This document shows, in pieces, positions 45,094 to 53,156 of a stretch of DNA of 64,000 bases. The DNA comes from Candidatus Scotarchaeum otlingeri (GTDB lineage Archaea; Thermoproteota; Nitrososphaeria; Geothermarchaeales; JDFR-13). Where the stretch lies: NCBI GenBank assembly GCA_002011075.2, contig MTMA02000006.1, positions 767,261-831,260 of the forward strand, given 5' to 3'. The position numbers and the translations under genes are program-made. Position 1 is the first letter of the stretch. Each line of letters opens with the position of its first letter. The notes beneath the pieces are model-generated. The model had not been told where the DNA came from. It did no database searches and saw nothing but the letters and a program-made list of their open reading frames with translations.

Positions 45094-45113
45094 ATGAGAT
45101 ACATTTGTCTCAT
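45094..45113. promoter_or_regulatory. 6-bp inverted repeat upstream of the dehydrogenase
   Basis: ATGAGA (45094-45099) and TCTCAT (45108-45113) flank an 8-base spacer, about 45 bases upstream of the likely TATA box of the dehydrogenase. It could be an activator site or chance. Confidence 0.25.
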
Positions 45114-45185
45114 GCTAACCTATGCAGGGTCTATGCTAATTTGGAGAAGAAATGGATATAATAAAAAGGGTTTCCACTAACGGTA

Positions 45186-46568
45186 TTATAGCAAGAGCTT
45201 TCCATCTTTGATTAATGCATTAATATTATCCTTTATCTTATCAACCGGATAGATATATGGTGGTAGCCTTTTTTCCACGTAATCCTCATATGCCTTCATA
45301 TCAAAATAGCCGTGTCCACTAAGATTAAATAATATTACTCTCTCCTCACCTGATTTCTTTGCTTCTAAAGCGATATCTATAGCGGCTTTTATCGCATGAG
45401 CACATTCAGGAGCGGATAAGATGCCTTCAGTCTCGAAGAACATTTGAGCAGCCTCAAAAACCTCAACTTGATCATATGCGACGGCGTCTACATAGCCTTT
45501 CTTAACGAGTAAACAAAGTGTGGGCGCATCTCCATGGTATCTTAATCCACCTGCGTGTATAGGTGGGGGTATGAAGTTGTGTCCAAGCGTATACATCTTT
45601 AATAAGGGAGTCATCCTTGCAGCATCCCCAAAGTCATATGCATATATCCCGTTGGTTAATGTTGGGCAAGCCAATGGTTCTACAGCTATGAACCTGGTAT
45701 CATTATCAGCCTTACCGGATACCCTATCATAATAGAAAGGCCAAAATATGCCGCTAAAGTTACTTCCCCCGCCAACAGCTCCCACGACATAGTCTGGATA
45801 TTCATCTATAGACTCAAGTTGTCTCTTTGCTTCTAATCCAATTATTGTCTGATGTAACAATACATGGTTAAGTACACTGCCTAGACTATATTTCGTATCT
45901 TCATTTGTGGCAGCCTCATATATTGCTTCACTTATTGCAATGCCCAAACTCCCTGGATTATCTGGCTCTTCTTTAAGGATCTGTTTTCCTATAGGAGTGT
46001 CGTTACTAGGACTTGGAACGACCTCTGCACCCCATAAATTCATTAATACTTTTCTAAATGGCTTTTGGTGATAACTGACTTTAACCATGAATATCTTCGA
46101 TTTCAGCCCAAACTGATGCGTGGCATATGCTAATGCAGATCCCCATTGTCCAGCCCCCGTCTCTGTAGTTAGCCTCTCTATTCCTTCCCGCATATTATAA
46201 TAGGCTTGTGCGACAGCTGTGTTGGGCTTATGACTACCCGGAGGACTAACCCCTTCATACTTGTAATAGATTTTGGCGGGGGTCTTTAACTTTCTCTCTA
46301 GATATATAGCTCTGAATAGGGGAGTTGGCCTCCATGACATATATACCTCCCTAACCTCTTCAGGAATAGCTATAAATCTTTCTTCACTGACTTCTTGTTT
46401 AATTAGTTCCCTTGGAAATATTGCTTCTAGTTTTTCTGGACTTAACGGTTTTCGGTTTTCTGGGTCTAGGGGAGGAGGCAAAGGTTCAGGCAAATCAGGC
46501 AGTATATTGTACCATACCTTTGGTAGGCCCTCTTTATCTAAAGTGATTGCCCTATTATTTACTGTCAT
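45186..46568 (-). CDS. trpB2: Tryptophan synthase beta chain, TrpB2 type
   Basis: 460-residue PLP enzyme of the TrpB2 subgroup, longer than TrpB1 by an amino-terminal extension. The PLP lysine is in [13 protein letters not shown], the phosphate-binding loop is [12 protein letters not shown], and [14 protein letters not shown] holds the Glu region. It condenses indole (or possibly O-phosphoserine-derived chemistry) with serine to make tryptophan. There is no trpA or other trp gene nearby, which suits TrpB2 acting alone to salvage indole. The ATG at 46568 sits about 29 bases from the centre of a palindromic TATA box shared with the divergent ACT-domain regulator. Confidence 0.92.
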   Translation of the reverse strand: MTVNNRAITLDKEGLPKVWYNILPDLPEPLPPPLDPENRKPLSPEKLEAIFPRELIKQEVSEERFIAIPEEVREVYMSWRPTPLFRAIYLERKLKTPAKIYYKYEGVSPPGSHKPNTAVAQAYYNMREGIERLTTETGAGQWGSALAYATHQFGLKSKIFMVKVSYHQKPFRKVLMNLWGAEVVPSPSNDTPIGKQILKEEPDNPGSLGIAISEAIYEAATNEDTKYSLGSVLNHVLLHQTIIGLEAKRQLESIDEYPDYVVGAVGGGSNFSGIFWPFYYDRVSGKADNDTRFIAVEPLACPTLTNGIYAYDFGDAARMTPLLKMYTLGHNFIPPPIHAGGLRYHGDAPTLCLLVKKGYVDAVAYDQVEVFEAAQMFFETEGILSAPECAHAIKAAIDIALEAKKSGEERVILFNLSGHGYFDMKAYEDYVEKRLPPYIYPVDKIKDNINALIKDGKLLL

Positions 46569-46593
46569 GAATAATTAAGAACTATAATGAATA

Positions 46594-46601
46594 TTTATAA
46601 A
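46594..46601. promoter_or_regulatory. Palindromic TATA box shared by trpB2 and the ACT regulator
   Basis: TTTATAAA reads the same on both strands. Its centre (46597.5) is 29.5 bases from the trpB2 ATG (46568) and 31.5 from the regulator ATG (46629), so one TATA element could serve both directions with nearly leaderless mRNAs. Confidence 0.6.
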
Positions 46602-46607
46602 CTTTAT

Positions 46608-46623
46608 TGTACATATTTGTACA
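46608..46623. promoter_or_regulatory. Candidate operator TGTACA-4-TGTACA
   Basis: TGTACA at 46608-46613 and again at 46618-46623, separated by TATT. Because TGTACA is self-complementary, the site is both a direct and an inverted repeat. It lies between the shared TATA box and the start of the ACT-domain regulator, where binding could block transcription of that gene. Confidence 0.45.
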
Positions 46624-46628
46624 TTGAG

Positions 46629-47129
46629 ATGCTCGATAAAATCGATAAGATATTCAAGGAAAAACCTGGCCAGATGGAAGTGATTAAATTATTAATACGG
46701 ATGGGTATATCGGTTAGGAATAAAGAACTATATTTATCTAACATAAAGATACCCTATAGCTCAATTGCAAAGGCCGCAAATGTAGATAGAAGAGTAGTGG
46801 CATCAACAATAAGAGAGATTAACAGGGATGATGAGCTTAGATTCTTCTTTCAAAATCTTCTACCAGCAGGACCTTTCCTGAGAGCAGTAGCCAAGGATAT
46901 GGGATATATGTGTCTAACAATCGTTCCATATGAAGATAAACCCGGGATACTAGCTGCAATAACAGGCATTATAGCAAAATACAATGTAAATGTCATCCAA
47001 GTGATTGCTGAAGACCCTAGGCTATATCCCCAACAGAAAGTATATATAATTGTGGAGAGGGATATTCCCGGCGATGCTATATCAGAAATTATGAGGCTCG
47101 ACTTTATAAAGAGTTTAGAGATGGAATAA
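46629..47129 (+). CDS. ACT-domain regulator of amino acid metabolism
   Basis: 166-residue protein matching the archaeal family of amino acid metabolism regulators with an amino-terminal HTH (IPYSSIAKAANVDRRVVASTIREI) and a carboxy-terminal ACT domain (CLTIVPYEDKPGILAAITGIIAKYNVNVIQVIAEDP). ACT domains bind amino acids. It is divergent from trpB2 across a shared promoter, so tryptophan or a related amino acid is a reasonable effector. The ATG at 46629 is preferred because the ATG at 46587 lies upstream of the TATA box and so would not be in the transcript. Confidence 0.85.
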   Translation: MLDKIDKIFKEKPGQMEVIKLLIRMGISVRNKELYLSNIKIPYSSIAKAANVDRRVVASTIREINRDDELRFFFQNLLPAGPFLRAVAKDMGYMCLTIVPYEDKPGILAAITGIIAKYNVNVIQVIAEDPRLYPQQKVYIIVERDIPGDAISEIMRLDFIKSLEME

Positions 47130-47171
47130 AAATATCAATATAACATTCATATTATAGGAGATGATAAATAG

Positions 47172-47711
47172 ATGAAGAAAATAGCGAATAAAGAGACCAT
47201 TGTTATAGTAATTCTTATTATAATAATTCTTATAATATCAGTAGCTTTACTCGATAAGTTTTTCGGAATACTTGGTCTTTTTCCCGCTAAGAAGTCAGTG
47301 TGCATATCTAGTTATGAATTGTATCTAAATGAAAGTGTCTTATGCTTTAAAGAGGGGGATATTATAGAGATAAATGTCTATGTAGATCCACAGCCTAATG
47401 TAACTAAAGTTTATCTAGTAGTGGAATACGGAGGAAACACGGAGAATGAATTTGTTCCCGATACAGGTGATATTACTCACTCTACTGGATATCATGCCCG
47501 TGCCTTACCAGATATGTTTTATGCGGTAGTTGAACCATCATGGTTGGATATGATGTCCGATGTACCTATGAAGTTTAAGATCAAGTTGAGTATGAAGGAT
47601 CTAAAAACAGATAGGGTATATTATCTATATGCTACATTGATATATGTATATCCTGATGATACTTATGTTACCCGTAGTTATCAAATTGTAGTTTCTGCTA
47701 GTGAACATTAA
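47172..47711 (+). CDS. Uncharacterised membrane-anchored extracellular protein
   Basis: 179-residue protein with an amino-terminal membrane helix (residues 8-35) and a soluble domain of beta-rich texture outside the cell. The soluble part holds two cysteines (SVCISSY and VLCFKEG) that could pair. I recognise no family. AGGAGATGAT precedes the ATG, a good ribosome site, so it may be read from the upstream regulator's transcript (43-base gap). Function unknown. Confidence 0.6.
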   Translation: MKKIANKETIVIVILIIIILIISVALLDKFFGILGLFPAKKSVCISSYELYLNESVLCFKEGDIIEINVYVDPQPNVTKVYLVVEYGGNTENEFVPDTGDITHSTGYHARALPDMFYAVVEPSWLDMMSDVPMKFKIKLSMKDLKTDRVYYLYATLIYVYPDDTYVTRSYQIVVSASEH

Positions 47712-47713
47712 CC

Positions 47714-48226
47714 CTACTTTTTGACCGATAAAGATAATCCGCCTATATCCATAAATAGAAATTGGGTTACCCACTTATCTGCATCAAGTATGTTTTCTAG
47801 GAATCCGTCTGACCTAAAATCGGGGTCTTTAATACCGTAAGCCATCAATATAGATCCATATTTTAATTTCGGTTCGAATAACATTAGTAAATCTTGATAG
47901 TTTTGACCTTTAGAAATGTGCTCTATATATAGTATATCTATAATATCCTCTTCTTTTAGGATAATATTCCTATTGCTTACTATATCTATATAAGGATCTA
48001 CACCACTTAATTGAATAAGCTTCTTTAGGGACTTATAATCCTGATCTATTAATAGGAAGAGTTTTCCGTCGCTATCTGTATCCATCAATCCCTTGGCAAT
48101 CATGATAGGAGATAAAATATTTTTGAAACCGATCTGAATAATTTTACATAACTGTTTGCTTGATGCTTTAATGTAGGTGATTATATATAGGAATTTTAAG
48201 ATGTTCCAATATCCCTTTGTAGTCAT
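47714..48226 (-). CDS. Uncharacterised protein, possibly degenerate methyltransferase-like
   Basis: 170-residue protein. The stretch IIDILYIEHISKGQNYQDLLMLFEPKLKYGSILMAYG (split: IIDILYIEH, then KGQNYQDLL, then KYGSILMAYG) resembles the later strands of Rossmann methyltransferases of the Methyltransf_24 type, but no clear glycine-rich S-adenosylmethionine loop is seen, so it may have lost the activity or not be related. It follows the eIF2B-like gene after 14 bases in the same direction and probably shares its transcript. Confidence 0.5.
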   Translation of the reverse strand: MTTKGYWNILKFLYIITYIKASSKQLCKIIQIGFKNILSPIMIAKGLMDTDSDGKLFLLIDQDYKSLKKLIQLSGVDPYIDIVSNRNIILKEEDIIDILYIEHISKGQNYQDLLMLFEPKLKYGSILMAYGIKDPDFRSDGFLENILDADKWVTQFLFMDIGGLSLSVKK

Positions 48227-48240
48227 TTTGATATTGCTCC

Positions 48241-49122
48241 CTAGGCAATTATGGAAAGGTAAAGATTAATATATAAGTTTGTAATGTCTAGAGGACTAGG
48301 TTTATATAAGAAGCCTCCGTCATACACATAGTAATCTATAAGTTCTAGTGGAGTAATGTCAAATGGATAAGCATCTATAATTTGTTGAGTGGTCTGAACT
48401 CTATATCTCCATTTATCCATTTTGATTTTTTTAAGCCTACTATCGGTGATTTTTAGGCGTTCTCCAATCATTATCTTTATCAGCTCGTTATGTTCTCCTG
48501 CTAATAGAAGTGGATATGTACCAGCTTTATGTATTATCAGCCCATCATTCAATGTTAGGTTATCCATACCGATAACTATCATTTTTGCATTTTTGACAGC
48601 ATGATAAATATTTGAATCTGGTAATAGCTTAATTGAAATGTTTAAGATGGCCATTTTCTCTAATGCATATGGCAATTCCTTTCCTGGTCTTGATTCCAAT
48701 AGATATACTGTAGAGATTCTATCTTTGAACTTATCTATAAATTCAATGACATTACTACTATAGCTTAATGTTACCACTCCGAATTTTTCGGGCAATTTTA
48801 TATAGTTAAGAGCGTGATTTATTCTCTCCTTGGAACTATTGAGAATCTCAGTAAATCTTTCAATAATTATGTCTAAACTATCTATGTCACCATTAGATTC
48901 TATAACCTTTAAGGGTATATCCCCTATATTATACACGATTCCCATCTCTGGCCGAATATCTCTTAACATGCGAAGTAAATCAAGGATTTTATTCAAGGGT
49001 GTACCATTGAGATATAGTTTATGAACCGCTTTTAGAATGTCCAACGCCTTTACTCCAAGGGCATATCCTCCACTCACCCTGTCTCTTTTTAATATGGATA
49101 ATGATTCCAAGACATCCTTCAT
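48241..49122 (-). CDS. eIF2B alpha/beta/delta-family protein, divergent
   Basis: 293-residue protein of the eIF2B/ribose-1,5-bisphosphate isomerase/MtnA superfamily. The helical amino-terminal half is followed by GVVTLSYSSNVIEFI, YLLESRPGKELP, MIVIGMDNLTLNDGLIIHKAGTYPLLLAGEHN, which align with the family's TLSYS, ESRP and GAD-x-NKIGT blocks. At the place where the isomerases carry the catalytic cysteine this protein reads SYSS, so catalysis as a sugar isomerase is unlikely, and an eIF2B-like regulatory role is more probable. It lies in a two-gene unit with the methyltransferase-like gene. Confidence 0.7.
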   Translation of the reverse strand: MKDVLESLSILKRDRVSGGYALGVKALDILKAVHKLYLNGTPLNKILDLLRMLRDIRPEMGIVYNIGDIPLKVIESNGDIDSLDIIIERFTEILNSSKERINHALNYIKLPEKFGVVTLSYSSNVIEFIDKFKDRISTVYLLESRPGKELPYALEKMAILNISIKLLPDSNIYHAVKNAKMIVIGMDNLTLNDGLIIHKAGTYPLLLAGEHNELIKIMIGERLKITDSRLKKIKMDKWRYRVQTTQQIIDAYPFDITPLELIDYYVYDGGFLYKPSPLDITNLYINLYLSIIA

Positions 49123-49261
49123 ATTAATAATAAAGCAGTCTATATGCTATATCGTTTAAATTAATACATGAAATCTTCCATAAATCTCAGACCAAAATTA
49201 TTTTTCTCTTTAAATATTTATTATAATATTGCTATTTTGCTTATCACACTTAGCCTTCATA

Positions 49262-49270
49262 ATATATAAA
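49262..49270 (+). promoter_or_regulatory. TATA box for the ThDP enzyme gene
   Basis: ATATATAAA predicts a transcript start near 49292, a few bases before the ATG at 49304, and rules out the longer frame that opens at 49229. Confidence 0.5.
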
Positions 49271-49303
49271 AGTGGATATTACTATTGGAGTGGTGAAACA
49301 TCT

Positions 49304-50956
49304 ATGAGCGATGAAGATATCAAGGTTAAGGCGGGTGGATTGATAATTCCATGTCTGGAGAAGCTAGGTATCAAATATACATCGGGTATACCTGGTAGCC
49401 ATATACTAACGATATATAACAGTCTAAATGATTCAAAGAGTATAAAACATATACTAGTGCGCCATGAGGCAAGTGCATCTGTGATAGCCGATGCGTATGG
49501 TAGGCTATCAGGCACCCCGATGGCGGTGATAGTTACAGCCGGACCAGGAGCAACCAATACGGTTACTGGAGTAGCTCAGGCATATGGTGCGGCCAGTCCA
49601 ATGTTGGTTATAACGGGTAATGTGCCGCTTAAGAGTGGACCCTCAACATTCCATGGTGTGGATACTCCATATTTCTTGGAATCTATATTTAGGGATATAA
49701 CTAAAGCGACATTCACAGTTGATAAACCCGAGAATATACCCTCAGTCTTAGTAAATGGATATAATATTTCTATCTCAGGGAGGAAAGGACCTGTACATAT
49801 TTCTATTCCAATAGATGTAGGCATAGCAGAGGTAGAGTTACCTCATGAATTGAGCTGTCAAGCGAGTCCCGAAGAACTAGCTTATAGTAAACTCGTGATA
49901 AAAGATATATCTAAGAGTATAAGTGGGAAGAAGATTGTCTTATTATTGGGAGCTGAAATAGCCACCTCAATTTCTAATGATCTAATTATAGAAATTGCTG
50001 AGAGGCTTAATTCACCTGTGATAGTCCAAATTGAAGGTCTAGGCTACTTCCCGCAAGGCCATGAATTATATGCAGGGTATATCGAGAAGCGATGGGATAT
50101 CCATCCATCCGCTATCCGAGTAATGAAGGAAGCGGATATTGTACTCGCTTTAGGTCTCAGACCTGGTGAAGAAGAATATGAGCAGGTGGAAAGATACTCA
50201 GAAGGCGAAATCATATATATAGGTTATACACGCGGAATGGGTGGAGAAAATATAAAGATGATACTTGTAGGAGATGTAATTAAATATCTAGAAGATATAC
50301 GTAGCATTGAGGGAGATCAGTCGAAATGGTATGTGGAGTCAATTGATACAGGCTCTAAAGAATATCAAAATTTGGTAGATAATATAGGAATGAGGGGACC
50401 CTCTGGATACATTCATCCTGGCTATGCCTCTAAAATAATTTCTAATTATATCAAGGATGGATCATTAGTAACTGTAGATATAGGGACTCATGAAACTTGG
50501 GCTAGGCTTACAATTGGGGCCAGATTGAATATAAGATATCTATATCCAGGGAATTATGGTAGTATGGGATTTGGACTGCCTGCAGCAATAGGTGGATATT
50601 TATCAGGCTATAGAAATATAATAACCATAATTGGCGATGGTGGATTACTAATGTGTATGGAAGAGTTGTCTACAATAGCCCAATATAATATGGATATAAA
50701 GATATTCGTATTTAACGACTCGAGTTATGGAATGATATATCATATGCAGAAAAAGTTTTTTGGGAGAGCGGTCTCATCGCAATTACACCCAGTTGATTTT
50801 GCAAAAATATCTGAAGGATTAGGTGTTAAGTCCCTAAGAGCCTCAAGGCCTGAAGAACTCGATGAGGTAATCAGTAATGCATTTTCAATCGACGGCCCAG
50901 TATTAGTAGACATCTATACAGATTACAAAGTAAAATATGTGACTTCAGGACAATAG
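49304..50956 (+). CDS. Thiamine-diphosphate enzyme, acetolactate synthase-like
   Basis: 550-residue ThDP enzyme. The amino-terminal domain has GIPGSHILTIYNSL and RHEASASVIADAYGRLSG with the catalytic Glu. The carboxy-terminal domain has the ThDP motif IIGDGGLLMCMEELSTIAQYN (GDG to NN region, here NDSSYG). The family includes acetolactate synthase, benzoylformate decarboxylase and related enzymes. No small regulatory subunit gene (ilvN) is beside it, so it may not be the biosynthetic acetolactate synthase. GGTG lies about 8 bases before the ATG at 49304. MarC follows 16 bases later. Confidence 0.85.
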   Translation: MSDEDIKVKAGGLIIPCLEKLGIKYTSGIPGSHILTIYNSLNDSKSIKHILVRHEASASVIADAYGRLSGTPMAVIVTAGPGATNTVTGVAQAYGAASPMLVITGNVPLKSGPSTFHGVDTPYFLESIFRDITKATFTVDKPENIPSVLVNGYNISISGRKGPVHISIPIDVGIAEVELPHELSCQASPEELAYSKLVIKDISKSISGKKIVLLLGAEIATSISNDLIIEIAERLNSPVIVQIEGLGYFPQGHELYAGYIEKRWDIHPSAIRVMKEADIVLALGLRPGEEEYEQVERYSEGEIIYIGYTRGMGGENIKMILVGDVIKYLEDIRSIEGDQSKWYVESIDTGSKEYQNLVDNIGMRGPSGYIHPGYASKIISNYIKDGSLVTVDIGTHETWARLTIGARLNIRYLYPGNYGSMGFGLPAAIGGYLSGYRNIITIIGDGGLLMCMEELSTIAQYNMDIKIFVFNDSSYGMIYHMQKKFFGRAVSSQLHPVDFAKISEGLGVKSLRASRPEELDEVISNAFSIDGPVLVDIYTDYKVKYVTSGQ

Positions 50957-50972
50957 TGAAAGGTGTCCATAG

Positions 50973-51569
50973 ATGCTAGAACAAATATTCACGATTACTA
51001 TTCTATACATAAATCTAATAGCTATTATGAATCCCATGGGCGTATTGCCTCTTTATCTATCAATAATAGTTGATTTTAGTGAAGAAAAGAAGAGGTCTCT
51101 CGCTCTAAATGCCACTCTTGTTATATTGGGCCTGCTATTACTATTTACATTATTCGGAAACTGGATACTAGCTTTTTTCAAAATCAGTGTATCATCAATA
51201 AGACTAGGAGGAGGAATTCTCCTCATGGCGATAGCTATCGAGATGCTAGGAGGCACTCCTCGGACAAAACAGATAGAACCTGAAGAGGCTGCAACAGTAC
51301 CTATCGCTTCACCACTAATAGTAGGTCCAGGTACAATAGCTACACTGATCTTATTCACCACGCAATATCCTATTCATCTAATCATTCTCGCTTCACTTTT
51401 CTCCGCTATTACCGTATACATATTCCTCCGATATGCCGATTATATAATGAAGCTGATGGGTAAGAATGCATTAAGAGCTCTCGGCCGGTTAATGGCAATC
51501 ATTATCGCAGCGGTCGCAGCCGAGATGATACACTTAGCTTTACAAGAATGGTTTCAACTAAGTAAATAG
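50973..51569 (+). CDS. marC: MarC-family integral membrane protein
   Basis: 198-residue protein of the MarC/UPF0056 family with six membrane segments. Landmarks are AIMNPMGVLPLYLSI at the start, RLGGGILLMAIAIEMLGG, and PIASPLIVGPGTIATLI. The true role of the family is not known; the old link to multiple antibiotic resistance does not hold. A good GGTG site precedes the ATG, and it follows the ThDP enzyme closely, so they may share a transcript. Confidence 0.92.
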   Translation: MLEQIFTITILYINLIAIMNPMGVLPLYLSIIVDFSEEKKRSLALNATLVILGLLLLFTLFGNWILAFFKISVSSIRLGGGILLMAIAIEMLGGTPRTKQIEPEEAATVPIASPLIVGPGTIATLILFTTQYPIHLIILASLFSAITVYIFLRYADYIMKLMGKNALRALGRLMAIIIAAVAAEMIHLALQEWFQLSK

Positions 51570-51570
51570 A

Positions 51571-51633
51571 ACAGGTTGGAATGGGGGAGATCATCTATCA
51601 ATTTAGATGATGCCCCCCGCCCCACCCCCCAGA
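51571..51633. repeat. GC-rich hairpin with G/C runs between convergent genes
   Basis: In a very AT-rich setting, GGGGG (51583-51587) and ATCATCTA (51590-51597) pair with TAGATGAT (51604-51611) and CCCCC (51613-51617), giving a 13-pair stem with a 6-base loop and a small bulge. C runs follow on the plus strand (51613-51618, 51620-51623 and 51625-51630), so the minus strand has three runs of four to six G. It lies 14 bases after marC and about 50 bases from the end of the convergent acyl-CoA synthetase gene, and may be a two-way terminator. Confidence 0.65.
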
Positions 51634-51684
51634 CAGATAATAGAAGCCGATTTATTAGTAGAGGATATAATCTAAATATAAATT

Positions 51685-53109
51685 TTATATATTTTGATTT
51701 TCTTTAGATTTTCGACTCCACCATAATGCTACTGATAATGCCTTGGCAGCCCTTCTAACTGTGGTATAAGTTGGAATACCAATCTCTTCTAGTAATTGTT
51801 TACCCTCATCTATACCCATTTTAGACCCGTCTAATACCAGAATTATCTTCTTCTTAGGATGTCTCTTTAATAATTGTAGCATCTGTCCCCTCAATATCTC
51901 GCCATCAATAGCTCCAACTTCCAACATGCCACCTTCCTCCTTAGACATTATCGGTAAAACGATGATCAATGTCTCAACTCTCGGGTCTTCAGTCAGCGCA
52001 TTAAATGTACCTACAAGCCCCTCTGCAGGATTATCGGATTCAAGTATAGGACCCAAATCTATTGGATGACTCTTTGGCCAAAAAGGAGGGGCATAACTTG
52101 CTATCTTACTCATGGTCTCTTCACTCAGGTTACACAGTTCTAATGAGCATTCCTCAAGCGCGTCTGCCGCCATAACGCATTCTGCACCGCTATATGATGC
52201 TACAGCTATTCCTCCACCCTCAAACCTTCCATAAAAACTAAGAATCTTAACGTAATCGAATGCCTCCTCGAAATCTAGTGCTCTAATAATACCTGCTTGA
52301 CGACACATTCCCTCAAAGATATCATCGGGTATCGAGAGTGAACCCGTATGAGACAATGAGGCCTTTGCACCTGACCTACTCCTGCCCGATTTAACAATAA
52401 TAATGGGCTTCTCTCTGGATATCAATGATGCTTGAGAGAAGAATTCTCTAGCTCTTTTCAATCCCTCCATATATATCAATATAACCTTGGTAGACTTATC
52501 ATTGTATAGATATCTTAATGCATCTACATCATCTACATCTACCTTATTCCCCAATCCTATAACTTTATTTAACCGGAATGCTTCTCCTGTAAATATCCAC
52601 CTTAGCATAGAAGCTGAAAATACACCTGTCTGTGCGACAAACGAAACATTACCAGGCTTCAGTTCTGGAGATAATATAACAAATGTAGATGTAAATCTAC
52701 TCTCTAAATTTAATATGCCGGTCGTATTTGGACCTATAAGCCTTATATTATATTGATTCGATATCTCCAAGATTTTTCTCTGTAGCTCTTCCCCCATACC
52801 GCCTATCTCACTAAATCCAGATGTTATTATGATAGCGTATCTGATGTTCTTCTTCCCCGCCTCCACTAAAACATGAGGAACTGTCTTAGCTTGAACTGCT
52901 ATAACAACGACATCAATATTATCATTAATATCGAGAACGCTCGGGAAACATTTTAAGCCCTCTACAACTTGGTACTTAGGATTCACTGGATATATTTTTC
53001 CTTTATACCCAAGATTAATCAAATTCTTAATGATTGTATTGCCGACTGTATGAGGCCTCGAGGATGCACCAATAATTGCCACTGACCTGGGGGCCATCGC
53101 TAATTCCAT
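51685..53109 (-). CDS. NDP-forming acyl-CoA synthetase, alpha-type subunit
   Basis: 474-residue protein of the ADP-forming acetyl/acyl-CoA synthetase family, alpha half. The CoA-binding fold starts SVAIIGASSRPHTVGN, and two succinyl-CoA-ligase-like domains follow, with LIGPNTTGIL, and the phosphohistidine in AKASLSHTGSLS around residue 250. These enzymes make ATP or GTP while releasing an acid from its CoA ester. The beta (ATP-grasp) subunit is not adjacent. ATG at 53109 has GAGGTGAT upstream and is better than the TTG at 53133. It lies 48 bases after the carboxyltransferase gene, in the same direction. Confidence 0.88.
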   Translation of the reverse strand: MELAMAPRSVAIIGASSRPHTVGNTIIKNLINLGYKGKIYPVNPKYQVVEGLKCFPSVLDINDNIDVVVIAVQAKTVPHVLVEAGKKNIRYAIIITSGFSEIGGMGEELQRKILEISNQYNIRLIGPNTTGILNLESRFTSTFVILSPELKPGNVSFVAQTGVFSASMLRWIFTGEAFRLNKVIGLGNKVDVDDVDALRYLYNDKSTKVILIYMEGLKRAREFFSQASLISREKPIIIVKSGRSRSGAKASLSHTGSLSIPDDIFEGMCRQAGIIRALDFEEAFDYVKILSFYGRFEGGGIAVASYSGAECVMAADALEECSLELCNLSEETMSKIASYAPPFWPKSHPIDLGPILESDNPAEGLVGTFNALTEDPRVETLIIVLPIMSKEEGGMLEVGAIDGEILRGQMLQLLKRHPKKKIILVLDGSKMGIDEGKQLLEEIGIPTYTTVRRAAKALSVALWWSRKSKENQNI

Positions 53110-53156
53110 GTCTATCACCTCGGTCCCAATCAATCGCTATCTTCTCGAGAGACAAT

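Noticed and set aside
49229..49303. Longer start for the ThDP enzyme
   Set aside because: The likely TATA box at 49262-49270 lies inside that extension, so it would not be transcribed.
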